From positions 1-10,202 of the forward strand of contig JAFGHZ010000128.1 in assembly GCA_016929875.1 (NCBI GenBank): 10,202 nt of DNA, written 5' to 3'. Below the pieces are notes generated by a model. The model was not told the origin of the DNA. It saw only the letters and a program-made list of their open reading frames with translations, and made no database searches. Shown here piece by piece: positions 1 through 6,130 of the stretch (positions within the stretch are counted from its first letter, which is position 1; every line of letters begins with the position of its first letter). The translations under genes and the position numbers were made by a program. The stretch is from Dehalococcoidales bacterium (GTDB lineage: Bacteria > Chloroflexota > Dehalococcoidia > Dehalococcoidales > Fen-1064).

Positions 1-67
1 GCTTCTGGAACTGGGGTATGACTGGGATACTATTGCCGAACTCAAAAACGAAAAAGTGATTCTATAA
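1..67 (+). CDS. C-terminal end of a probable CaiB/BaiF family CoA-transferase (partial)
   Basis: The frame beginning at base 2 is open from the window edge and stops at TAA 65-67. It encodes 21 residues ending LGYDWDTIAELKNEKVIL. A closing Leu-Gly-Tyr, then an acidic/aromatic pair, then Ile-Ala-x-Leu and a short Lys/Glu-rich tail is typical of the C-terminus of family III (CaiB/BaiF) CoA-transferases, which move CoA between carboxylic acids. Only the tail is visible, so the family call rests on pattern memory and the catalytic Asp cannot be checked. It converges on the histidine kinase gene with 56 bases between the two stop codons, and I see no convincing terminator hairpin there. Its presence fits the enoyl-CoA hydratase further right as part of acyl-CoA metabolism. 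Confidence 0.55.
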   Translation, partial: LLELGYDWDTIAELKNEKVIL

Positions 68-123
68 ATAAGTAGAATAAACAACCTGCTTTTACTGACG
101 ACCTGTAACAAAACTTTTCGTGG

Positions 124-1206
124 TTAGACGACGGGAGTGCTTTTCTTATCTATCGACGGCAAGGCGACGAAAAAGGTGCTACCTTTACCTTTTTCGCTTT
201 CCACCCATATTTCTCCGGCGTGAAGCTCCACCAGTATCTTGCAAATTGCCAAGCCCAACCCAAGTCCGCCGCCGGTTCTTCTACTGCTCTCGATGCGGGT
301 GTACGGATTGAACAGGTTCAACTGATCTTCTTTTGCAATCCCACGGCCGGTATCGCGGACGGATATTAGTAAGGAGTGATCCTTTGCCTCAGCCCGCAGG
401 GTTATTTCCCCGCCATTCACATTGTACTTGGAGGCGTTATCGATGAGGTTGAAAAGAATCTGCTGGAGGCGGTCTTTGTCAGCGATAATTTCCGGGAGTG
501 CGGGGGGTAAATCCAGAACCAACAATTGGTTCTGGCTGAAAATTAGCGGTGCTATGCTGTCATAAACCTGGTGTAATATCGGCGTCGGGTCGATTACTAC
601 AGGTTTAATCTGAAGCATACCGATTTCGCCCTGCGCCAGGTCGAAAAGCTCGGTGATGATGTTGTTAAGGTTCGAAGCGCCGCGACGGATAATTTTGATT
701 AAATTTGCGGCGACCTTACCGTTCCGCTCGTCATCCATCAGTTCACTGGCGGACATTACGGCGGCAAGCGGTGTTTTCAGTTCATGGACCAGCACGCGGG
801 TGAAATCGACCCTTTTCTTTATCTCGCTTTCCATTTCGTACCGGAGGTCTTTTTCACGTTCGTACAGTTTTTGCAGATTTTCCTGAATATCGTTGAGCTC
901 TCCGACATCACTGGCAATATAAACAAATCCGCTACAAGCGCCCTTTTCATTGACGAGGGGAGATCTGGAGACCGAGACCGGTATTTTACGGCCGTTTTTC
1001 GTTGCCAGGAACATCTCCGTATTGTTCGGTTTGCTCTTTACCGCTGGTTCATCGGTTTCAGTCTTTTTTACGGTTTTCTTCGATAAAACCGAATTGAATT
1101 GTCGTCCTATCAATTCGTCCGGCCGATATCCGAGGACTTCAGATACCGAAGCACTGACTATCAGTATTTTACCTCTGGAGTTAACTAAAAATATGAAGTC
1201 CGACAT
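124..1206 (-). CDS. Soluble PAS-domain sensor histidine kinase
   Basis: A 360-residue protein with no membrane segment or signal peptide, so it probably senses a cytoplasmic signal. A PAS domain fills residues 1-102; its start resembles the usual PAS core (VSEVLGYRPDELIG, 21-34) and it carries a polar Lys/Thr-rich insert at 42-65. A charged coiled coil (103-135) leads to the dimerisation/phosphoacceptor helix with H-box HELKTPL (His141). The HATPase_c domain has the N-box NLIDNASKYN (Asn253, Asn257), the G1 box DTGRGI (285-290) and the G2 box GGLGLGLAI (313-321), so all catalytic motifs are intact. I chose ATG 1206 because a GAGAGAG stretch precedes it at a good distance. An in-frame TTG at 1227 would lie only a few bases after the predicted transcription start. 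No response regulator is adjacent in the window, so its partner is unknown and it may be an orphan kinase. The function is sure at family level; the signal is not identifiable. Confidence 0.95.
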   Translation of the reverse strand: MSDFIFLVNSRGKILIVSASVSEVLGYRPDELIGRQFNSVLSKKTVKKTETDEPAVKSKPNNTEMFLATKNGRKIPVSVSRSPLVNEKGACSGFVYIASDVGELNDIQENLQKLYEREKDLRYEMESEIKKRVDFTRVLVHELKTPLAAVMSASELMDDERNGKVAANLIKIIRRGASNLNNIITELFDLAQGEIGMLQIKPVVIDPTPILHQVYDSIAPLIFSQNQLLVLDLPPALPEIIADKDRLQQILFNLIDNASKYNVNGGEITLRAEAKDHSLLISVRDTGRGIAKEDQLNLFNPYTRIESSRRTGGGLGLGLAICKILVELHAGEIWVESEKGKGSTFFVALPSIDKKSTPVV

Positions 1207-1238
1207 TTTACAGGCTCTCTCGCGCAACCATTGGCGAT

Positions 1239-1266
1239 ATTATACTATTATGGAACCGACTTGCAA
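1239..1266 (-). promoter_or_regulatory. Promoter of the histidine kinase gene
   Basis: Read on the minus strand, a -35 box TTGCAA (1266-1261) is followed after 16 bases by a perfect -10 box TATAAT (1244-1239). Transcription would begin near 1232, giving a leader of about 26 bases before ATG 1206. The position supports that start codon over the upstream TTG. The promoter is divergent from the tRNA promoter, with 38 bases between the two -35 boxes. Confidence 0.65.
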
Positions 1267-1304
1267 AATTTCGAGGGCGGTATTGATTACATAATGTTAA
1301 TCGT

Positions 1305-1333
1305 TTGACCGTAATGAATGGTAAAGCTATAAT
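1305..1333 (+). promoter_or_regulatory. Strong housekeeping promoter of the tRNA-Met gene
   Basis: TTGACC (1305-1310) and a perfect TATAAT (1328-1333) are separated by the ideal 17 bases. Transcription would start about 5 bases before the mature 5' end of the tRNA at 1345. This is a near-consensus sigma70-type (SigA) promoter, as expected for a constitutively expressed stable RNA. Confidence 0.85.
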
Positions 1334-1344
1334 ATAGTTTCTAC

Positions 1345-1419
1345 GGGTCCGTAGCTCAGTGGCAGAGCGGTCGGCTCATAACCGATTGGTCGTAGGTTCG
1401 ATACCTACCGGGCCCACCA
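1345..1419 (+). tRNA. tRNA-Met (anticodon CAT)
   Basis: A complete 75-base cloverleaf with the 3' CCA encoded (1417-1419). The acceptor stem GGGTCCG pairs with CGGGCCC with one G-T pair, the D stem is GCTC/GAGC with a short loop, the anticodon stem GTCGG/CCGAT carries loop CTCATAA, and the T arm is GTAGG-TTCGATA-CCTAC. The anticodon CAT at loop positions 3-5 gives Met. The fully paired first acceptor base pair and the absence of three G-C pairs at the base of the anticodon stem argue against the initiator form. A CAT anticodon can also belong to tRNA-Ile2 once lysidine-modified; the sequence alone does not fully exclude this. The gene stands alone with its own promoter. Confidence 0.93.
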
Positions 1420-1423
1420 TCAA

Positions 1424-1458
1424 CAATCCTTCTTTCGTCCGAAGATTGCGACATTTTT
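1424..1458 (+). terminator. Weak candidate terminator of the tRNA-Met transcript
   Basis: CAATC-c-TTC (1424-1432) pairs with GAAGATTG (1441-1448), eight base pairs with one bulged C and an eight-base loop. A run of five T (1454-1458) follows five bases later. The position just after the tRNA fits a terminator, but the low GC content of the stem and the gap before the T run make it a weak one. Confidence 0.4.
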
Positions 1459-1464
1459 GAAATA

Positions 1465-1620
1465 TTAAGCTTCAATTATTCCACTTTTTGAATCGACCCA
1501 GGGAAAGTCTTCGCGCGTAAAATCGATGAATTCATAGTTATCGATAAAAATACCTATGCTTGATACGCCGAAAGGCTTAAAAATGTAATAGAAATGATAA
1601 GGAAAATCAAGAGGCAGCTT
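1465..1620 (-). pseudogene. Possible 3' remnant of an unrecognised protein gene
   Basis: On the minus strand a frame of 51 codons ends at TAA (1467-1465). The residues look protein-like, with stretches such as FPYHFYYIFKPFGVSSIGI and FIDNYEFIDFTREDFPWVD. No start codon of usual type lies in the frame, which is closed upstream by a stop at 1623-1621. A neighbouring frame upstream is open for about 38 codons (from a stop near 1730) and ends in TGA just inside this frame, as expected if a single-base frameshift broke a longer gene. I do not recognise the family. It could also be chance reading in AT-rich DNA. Its position right after a tRNA gene would suit remains of an integrated element, but I see no integrase and no repeat of the tRNA 3' end. 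Confidence 0.3.
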
Positions 1621-1707
1621 TTATATCGGGACTATAAAGTACTACATCATTGGGACACATGAGAGTGAATCTGTCGACTAAAGAATTCCGACCGGCCCTG
1701 ACACTGT

Positions 1708-1736
1708 TTGACAAGGGAAAAGACCATTGTTATGAT
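1708..1736 (+). promoter_or_regulatory. Near-consensus promoter, probably of the ABC transporter operon
   Basis: A perfect TTGACA (1708-1713) and TATGAT (1731-1736, five of six consensus bases) are exactly 17 bases apart. Transcription would begin near 1743, giving a leader of about 290 bases before the first permease at 2034. No other good promoter was seen nearer the operon. The length of the leader leaves room for RNA-based control. Confidence 0.6.
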
Positions 1737-1864
1737 GAAGGGCAAATCGATACTTCCACAGTAGGAAAGGTAAAATAATACCTGCAAGATTTGTGCATAT
1801 ATATAAATCGCGTTGGCTACTGAGGAAGGTAATCGAAACCGGTGAATTTGTAATGAGGTTGATT

Positions 1865-1901
1865 CGAGCCGTAGTGTACAACATCCTGATGTGTGGCTGC
1901 G
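1865..1901 (+). other. Hairpin in the leader of the ABC operon
   Basis: CGAGCC (1865-1870) pairs with GGCT-g-CG (1895-1901) around a one-base bulge. Inside, ACA-a-CAT (1878-1884) pairs with ATGTGT (1889-1894) across a CCTG loop. A seven-base bulge (1871-1877) separates the two stems on the 5' side only. An alternative long-range pairing, CGTAGT (1870-1875) with ACTACG (1909-1914), would compete with it. Mutually exclusive pairings of this sort occur in regulatory leaders, but this matches no riboswitch class I can name. Confidence 0.35.
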
Positions 1902-2033
1902 AGCGGGGACTACGACGTTTGCATCTTTTGTTATGCTTCACTCTCGGGGAACCCATAGAAATCCAGACGGGACTATCACTGGAACAAATCAGTACTAAAC
2001 CTGCGAAATCTATGCTGGCGGTGAGAAAGTAAA

Positions 2034-3005
2034 ATGGGTGGATACTTCGTAAGAAGGGTGTTACTGTTAATACCCACGGTCTTTATCGTAACGGTTTTGG
2101 TTTTCTGCCTGGAACGTTTTATTCCCGGGAGCGTACTCGACCGGCTGGCGGCGGAAATGCAGGGTTTCGGCGCGGAGCAGAGCGGAGAGCCGTTCGATGT
2201 CGAAGCATTGAAAAAGGAACTCGGGCTGGATCTTCCTATCTACGTGCAATATGCCAACTGGGCAGGAGCAATCATAACACACGGCGACCTGGGTAATTCC
2301 TTATGGTCGCGCACCCCGATTGTAGACGAGCTGCGTGCACGTTATCCCGTCACTCTTGAACTGGGACTGTTGGCGCTGATTGTCAGTATGGTGGTGGCGA
2401 TACCGATTGGAGTATATTCCGCAATACGGCAGGACACTGCAGGCGATTATATAGGACGCAGTATCGCGATCGTCGGTCTTTCCGTCCCGAATTTCTGGAT
2501 AGGAACAATGGTAATCGTCATTCCGGCAGCACTTTGGGGGTGGACGCCGTCCGTTGAATATATCTCTCTGGTAAAAGACCCGCTGGGTAACCTAGCGCAA
2601 TTCATTCTGCCCGCGGCGATAATGGGGATGGCGACATCTGCCGGATTGATGCGGATGACCCGAACGATGATGCTGGAAGTGTTGCGCAACGATTACATCC
2701 GCACAGCGTGGTCGAAAGGGCTTACCGAGAAGACGGTAGTGTTGCGGCACGCTTTTAAAAATGCCTCCCTGCCGTTAGTGACGATGATAGGCGCGCGTAT
2801 CCCCGGTTTACTGGCAGGCGCGGTCATCATGGAGCAGATATTCGCCCTGCCGGGGATGGGGCGTTATATGATAGACGCGATCAATATCCGTGATTACCCG
2901 GTCATTTCCGGTGTTAATCTGATAATGGCAATTTTTACATTGTTTTGTATTGTTCTCACGGATATCAGCTACGGTTATTTGGACCCAAGAATCAGGTACA
3001 GGTAG
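2034..3005 (+). CDS. Peptide/nickel-type ABC transporter permease, OppB/DppB family
   Basis: A 323-residue inner-membrane permease, one half of the channel of an importer for peptides or similar solutes. The N-terminus (YFVRRVLLLIPTVFIVTVLVF, 4-24) is the usual first helix of the DppB family, followed by a large extracytoplasmic loop (about 30-100) and five further hydrophobic segments near 106-128, 143-168, 188-206, 247-266 and 295-314. The cytoplasmic EAA-type loop that docks on the ATPase is clear at about 221-245 (YIRTAWSKGL through LRHAFKN). It ends with the family-typical YGYLDPRIRYR. GGTGAG at 2020-2025 supplies a ribosome binding site ahead of ATG 2034. First gene of a B-C-A operon, with only 6 bases to the next gene. 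The substrate cannot be told from the sequence; oligopeptide, dipeptide, nickel and sugar systems share this fold. Confidence 0.95.
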   Translation: MGGYFVRRVLLLIPTVFIVTVLVFCLERFIPGSVLDRLAAEMQGFGAEQSGEPFDVEALKKELGLDLPIYVQYANWAGAIITHGDLGNSLWSRTPIVDELRARYPVTLELGLLALIVSMVVAIPIGVYSAIRQDTAGDYIGRSIAIVGLSVPNFWIGTMVIVIPAALWGWTPSVEYISLVKDPLGNLAQFILPAAIMGMATSAGLMRMTRTMMLEVLRNDYIRTAWSKGLTEKTVVLRHAFKNASLPLVTMIGARIPGLLAGAVIMEQIFALPGMGRYMIDAINIRDYPVISGVNLIMAIFTLFCIVLTDISYGYLDPRIRYR

Positions 3006-3011
3006 AATAGC

Positions 3012-3989
3012 ATGACAGAAACAACCGCAACAAGAGCAGTACCGATGAAACGCCATTCGCCGGTGGTTACATTTTTCTACAGGTTGGTCAAAGAAAAACC
3101 AATGGGGACCGTCGGCGCGGTACTGGTAATATTACTATTCCTCGTCGGTATTTTCGCAGACTTGCTGGCGCCGTATGAATATAACGATACCGATATGAAG
3201 GCGGTTCTGGAAGCTCCGTCCGTACAACACTGGTTGGGCACGGACAACGTGGGACGAGATGTGTTGAGCCGCGTTATCTACGGCGCACGAATTTCGATGA
3301 TTGTAGGTCTGGCGGCGTCTGCTCTTGATGCGATAATCGCCACGTTGATAGGTGTTATATCGGGTTATTTCGGCGGTAAGGTGGACCTGGTCATCCAACG
3401 GTTTGTGGATGCCGTTATCGCGTTCCCCAGCCTGTTTTTTTACCTGTCCGTTATGGCGATTGTCGGGCCGGGCCTGGTGCAGGTTATTTTCGTACTGGGC
3501 ATACTGCAGGGAATCGGCTCGTCAAGGCTTATCAGGAGTGCGGTGATAGGGACACGCAACAACGTGTATATCGAAGCGGCGAGGTCACTGGGGGCGTCTA
3601 ACACACGCATATTATTGCGGCATATTTTGCCCAATGTAATGGCGCCGATTATTATTATCTTTACGATTTCGATGGGCGGCGTAATCATTGCCGAGGCTTC
3701 ATTAAGTTTCCTGGGGCTTGGGATACCGGCACCGATGCCAAGCTGGGGTGGTATGTTGAGCGGAGCCGGCCGTCGCTATATGATGCAGGCACCCTGGCTT
3801 GTAATCTGGCCGGGACTGGCCCTCTCGCTAGCGGTGTACGGCATAAATATGTTTGGCGACGCGCTGCGTGACCTGTTCGACCCGCGCTTGAGGGGTGGGG
3901 TCGGCGGATTAGGGGAGTATGCGGCGCGCAAGGTGCAAAAGGAACTGGAGAAAAGACAGGCAAAATTGAATGCCAGAATAAATAAATGA
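3012..3989 (+). CDS. Peptide/nickel-type ABC transporter permease, OppC/DppC family
   Basis: A 325-residue partner permease. Residues 22-50 form the OppC N-terminal helix ending in FADLLAPY, then the typical HWLGTDNVGRDVLSRVIYGAR (73-93). The transmembrane core follows with helices near 95-118, 138-165, 205-230 and 262-282. The ATPase-docking EAA loop is at 186-209 (YIEAARSLGA through LRHILPN), and SFLGLGIPAPMPSWGGML (232-249) is a family signature. The protein usually ends just after DPRLRG (290-295); here an extra charged tail of about 30 residues (GVGGLGEY onward, rich in Lys, Arg and Glu) continues into the cytoplasm. ATG 3012 lies 6 bases after the first permease stop, with AGGTAG overlapping that stop as its ribosome binding site. 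The spacing implies one transcript with its neighbours. Confidence 0.95.
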   Translation: MTETTATRAVPMKRHSPVVTFFYRLVKEKPMGTVGAVLVILLFLVGIFADLLAPYEYNDTDMKAVLEAPSVQHWLGTDNVGRDVLSRVIYGARISMIVGLAASALDAIIATLIGVISGYFGGKVDLVIQRFVDAVIAFPSLFFYLSVMAIVGPGLVQVIFVLGILQGIGSSRLIRSAVIGTRNNVYIEAARSLGASNTRILLRHILPNVMAPIIIIFTISMGGVIIAEASLSFLGLGIPAPMPSWGGMLSGAGRRYMMQAPWLVIWPGLALSLAVYGINMFGDALRDLFDPRLRGGVGGLGEYAARKVQKELEKRQAKLNARINK

Positions 3990-4012
3990 GGAAAGAATAA
4001 GAAGGAGGGTTT

Positions 4013-5860
4013 ATGAGGAATCGAATCTGGGTGGCACTGACATTGCTGATAGTGTTATCGACACTACTCATGTCGTGCGGCACCAAATCGACGACCACAG
4101 CCACGACCACTACAACCACAAAAACGGCCGCTCAAACAACTACAGCGGCAACTACCGCAGCGACGACCGTCACTACAACGGTATCAGCCGGAGACACGGT
4201 CGTAGACGCGCTCGGAAGGACGGTTGAAAAACCTCAGTACGGCGGCACATTGATATTGGTCGCCATTGCTGAGCAGCCAAGCTTCGACCCGTATCTGATC
4301 GACCAGGTAAACGTATGGTCGTACCACCTTACCAATGAAAAGTTAAGCGTGGGAGACTTTACTAAAGGGCCATCCGGCACAGGCGAGGTATCATGGCTGA
4401 TGCCCGGCATCTGGGACATCCCGCATGAGGTAGGCGAGATAGCTACGAGCTGGGAAATCATGGGTACCGATAAAGTTATCTTTTACATCCGCCAGGGTAT
4501 CCATTTCCAGGACAAGGCACCGGTATACGGACGTGAATTGACCGCGGATGACGTAGTCGCTTCATTGCAGCGGGCATATGCTCCGGGCACATTCATGGGA
4601 AATTCTTTCGGTGCAGGTAAAGCTACCGACTATTCCCCGTCGTCGATTGTAGCGACGGACAAGTGGACAGTAGAAGTAACATGTCCGCCCGGCCAGTTCG
4701 GGGGTAACGTGCAGTTCATGAATGTAGGAACACGTATCTGCGCTAAAGAAACGCTCACTGCTAACGCATCCCTTACCGATTGGAAAGTCGAATGCGGCAC
4801 GGGCCCGTTCGTACTCACGGATTTCGTGAGAGACAGTACGATGACCTTCACAGCTAATCCTACCTACTGGCGCGACCATCCGCTGTACCCGGGAATGAAG
4901 ATGCCGTTCGTGTCGACTATCCGCCGATTGGTCATCGTGGATCTTTCGACCAGAATAGCGGCAGTACAGACGGGCAAGATCGATATGATACGCGATACGG
5001 GCACGACGGATTCCCTATCGCTATTGAATAGTCGGCCCGACCTGAAGTACATCAACTACCTAAGGTACTACGGAGACTTTATCTGGTTCCGTCTTGACAA
5101 AGACCTGCCGCAGAAGAACCTGGATGTACGCCGGGCACTTTCTATGGCTATCGATAGAGAAGCGATAATGGAAGGCTTCTACAAAGGCCAGGCAGAAAAA
5201 TTCTGTCATCCTATCCTGCCGTGCGGTGAACTTGCAGATATGTTCACACCGCTCAACGAGATGCCCCAGACAGTGCAGGAGAACTACACCTATAACACTG
5301 AGATGGCGAAAGCACTGCTAGCCGGAGCAGGCTACCCGGACGGTTTCCATTGCAGTATTGTCTCTTCCCAGGCTTATGCCGACTTACTGTCCATTATCGT
5401 GGACCAGTGGGCTGAGATAAACGTTGAATTGACGCTGGACATCAGAGAGGCCTCGGTGTATAGCACAATTACCCGTAACAGCACCCACGACGATATGATG
5501 GTAGGAATTATCTCCAACATCTACTACACCACGCCGCTGACATATTTGAAGGCTTACATACCTACCTACAACCACAGCCGTGGTGTTGACGCGTATGTCG
5601 AGCAATACTACGCCGAAGAGATGGCACCCCTGGTCACCTTCCACGATACCGAGTTCCGTGCCGCTATGAAGGCATTTAGTCCGTACCTGCTCGACCTGGT
5701 ATGGTTAATCGAACTGCCTACTCCCAAACTGTACACCTTGTGGCAGCCATGGTTGAAGTGCTTCACAGGCGAGTATTCCGTAGGTCGTGGCAATCACGAG
5801 GACGCAGCAATGTATTCCTGGATAGACTCGAAACTGAAGGATGCATTCATCGGTAAGTAA
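4013..5860 (+). CDS. Family 5 extracellular solute-binding lipoprotein of the ABC importer
   Basis: A 615-residue binding protein that would capture the solute outside the membrane and deliver it to the two permeases. Residues 1-22 are a lipoprotein signal peptide with the lipobox LMSC (Cys22 is the lipidated residue). A linker of almost pure Thr/Ala (about 25-57) tethers the SBP_bac_5 domain, which starts around KPQYGGTLILV (73-83). Family hallmarks are visible: a strand-helix segment at IRQGIHFQDK with ELTADDVV after it, and NLDVRRALSMAIDREAIMEG in the C-terminal half. The length is at the upper end for the family. A very strong ribosome binding site (AAGGAGGG) sits 5 bases before ATG 4013, fitting the need for more binding protein than permease. 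The 23-base gap after the second permease and the terminator behind it close the operon. No ATPase gene accompanies it. The bound ligand is not predictable. Confidence 0.95.
   Translation: MRNRIWVALTLLIVLSTLLMSCGTKSTTTATTTTTTKTAAQTTTAATTAATTVTTTVSAGDTVVDALGRTVEKPQYGGTLILVAIAEQPSFDPYLIDQVNVWSYHLTNEKLSVGDFTKGPSGTGEVSWLMPGIWDIPHEVGEIATSWEIMGTDKVIFYIRQGIHFQDKAPVYGRELTADDVVASLQRAYAPGTFMGNSFGAGKATDYSPSSIVATDKWTVEVTCPPGQFGGNVQFMNVGTRICAKETLTANASLTDWKVECGTGPFVLTDFVRDSTMTFTANPTYWRDHPLYPGMKMPFVSTIRRLVIVDLSTRIAAVQTGKIDMIRDTGTTDSLSLLNSRPDLKYINYLRYYGDFIWFRLDKDLPQKNLDVRRALSMAIDREAIMEGFYKGQAEKFCHPILPCGELADMFTPLNEMPQTVQENYTYNTEMAKALLAGAGYPDGFHCSIVSSQAYADLLSIIVDQWAEINVELTLDIREASVYSTITRNSTHDDMMVGIISNIYYTTPLTYLKAYIPTYNHSRGVDAYVEQYYAEEMAPLVTFHDTEFRAAMKAFSPYLLDLVWLIELPTPKLYTLWQPWLKCFTGEYSVGRGNHEDAAMYSWIDSKLKDAFIGK
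4091..4183 (+). repeat. Low-complexity ACN-rich tract encoding the Thr linker
   Basis: About 31 codons inside the binding-protein gene are mostly ACN (Thr) and GCN (Ala), with a few Lys, Gln, Val and Ser. The codons vary among ACG, ACC, ACA and ACT rather than repeating exactly, so the amino-acid composition rather than the DNA repeat seems to be conserved. It forms the spacer between lipidated Cys22 and the binding domain. Confidence 0.8.
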
Positions 5861-5892
5861 TACCAAGCGTACAGGCTTGACTAACACGAAAC

Positions 5893-5931
5893 CATGGGGA
5901 GGTATGCGACATGCCTCCCCATGCTCTTTTT
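5893..5931 (+). terminator. Strong intrinsic terminator of the ABC operon
   Basis: CATGGGGAGG (5893-5902) pairs perfectly with CCTCCCCATG (5914-5923). The stem continues inward through a T-G pair and ATG/CAT to a CGA loop, giving 14 base pairs. CTCTTTTT (5924-5931) follows directly. It lies 33 bases after the binding-protein stop and shows that the operon ends there, without ATPase genes. Confidence 0.93.
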
Positions 5932-5978
5932 AATTAATTGGCGGCGGGTTTCGTCATGAATAAGCCCCACACCTCCAG

Positions 5979-6026
5979 ATTCTTCATCCCCCTGCGGGTG
6001 TAAGGAGAATCGGGGGATTCCAGAAT
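5979..6026. repeat. Imperfect inverted repeat, possibly a dispersed intergenic element
   Basis: ATTCT (5979-5983) and ATCCCCC (5986-5992) pair with GGGGGAT (6012-6018) and AGAAT (6022-6026) around small internal mismatches and a 19-base loop. The outer bases, CCAGATTCTTC on the left and CAGAATGACA on the right, resemble short palindromic intergenic repeats that recur in several bacterial genomes, including Dehalococcoidia-like ones. That resemblance is from memory and only one copy lies in the window. It fills most of the gap between the ABC terminator and the next promoter, and no T run follows to make it a terminator. Confidence 0.4.
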
Positions 6027-6067
6027 GACAAGTAAGGGGGAGGGTAAGATACCACCTGACGCGATTC

Positions 6068-6097
6068 TGGATAAGATGAAGTAAAAAGTAGTATAAT
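6068..6097 (+). promoter_or_regulatory. Promoter of the serine hydrolase gene
   Basis: A perfect -10 box TATAAT (6092-6097) has TGGATA (6068-6073, four of six consensus bases) 18 bases upstream. Transcription would begin near 6104, giving a leader of about 27 bases to ATG 6131. Confidence 0.6.
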
Positions 6098-6130
6098 ACC
6101 TGATATTCACTATCAAAATTGGAGCCTGAG

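Larger units (their letters stand above)
1421..2033. other. 600-base gap between tRNA-Met and the ABC operon
   Basis: No intact gene is convincing here. It contains the weak post-tRNA hairpin, the coding-like minus-strand fragment at 1465-1620, a near-consensus promoter (1708-1736) and a leader of about 290 bases with a hairpin at 1865-1901. A small plus-strand frame from ATG 1853 (59 residues, preceded by GGTGA) stops at 2030-2032, one base before the permease ATG. Its composition looks unlike a folded protein and I do not call it, but the abutting stop and start would allow translational coupling if it is real. Confidence 0.6.

Noticed and set aside
68..123. A terminator between the convergent CoA-transferase and kinase genes.
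   Set aside because: I could not find a stem of useful length with a T run on either strand in these 56 bases.
1207..1227. TTG start at 1227 for the histidine kinase.
   Set aside because: It would be only a few bases after the predicted transcription start and has no ribosome binding site; ATG 1206 has a GAGAGAG ahead and begins right at the PAS domain.
1801..1920. Resemblance to a cobalamin riboswitch (GGAA, then CCGGTGAA) or to group II intron domain V (GAGCCGTA).
   Set aside because: The cobalamin elements are not in the proper order or spacing and no B12-box core is present. The matching 3' arm TACGGTTC of domain V is missing and there is no intron protein.
1793..2032. A 79-codon plus-strand frame (GTG 1793; internal ATG 1853) ending one base before the first permease.
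   Set aside because: The residues do not look like a folded protein, the GTG has no ribosome binding site, and it lies in the leader with competing hairpins. Kept only as a remark because its stop abuts the permease start.
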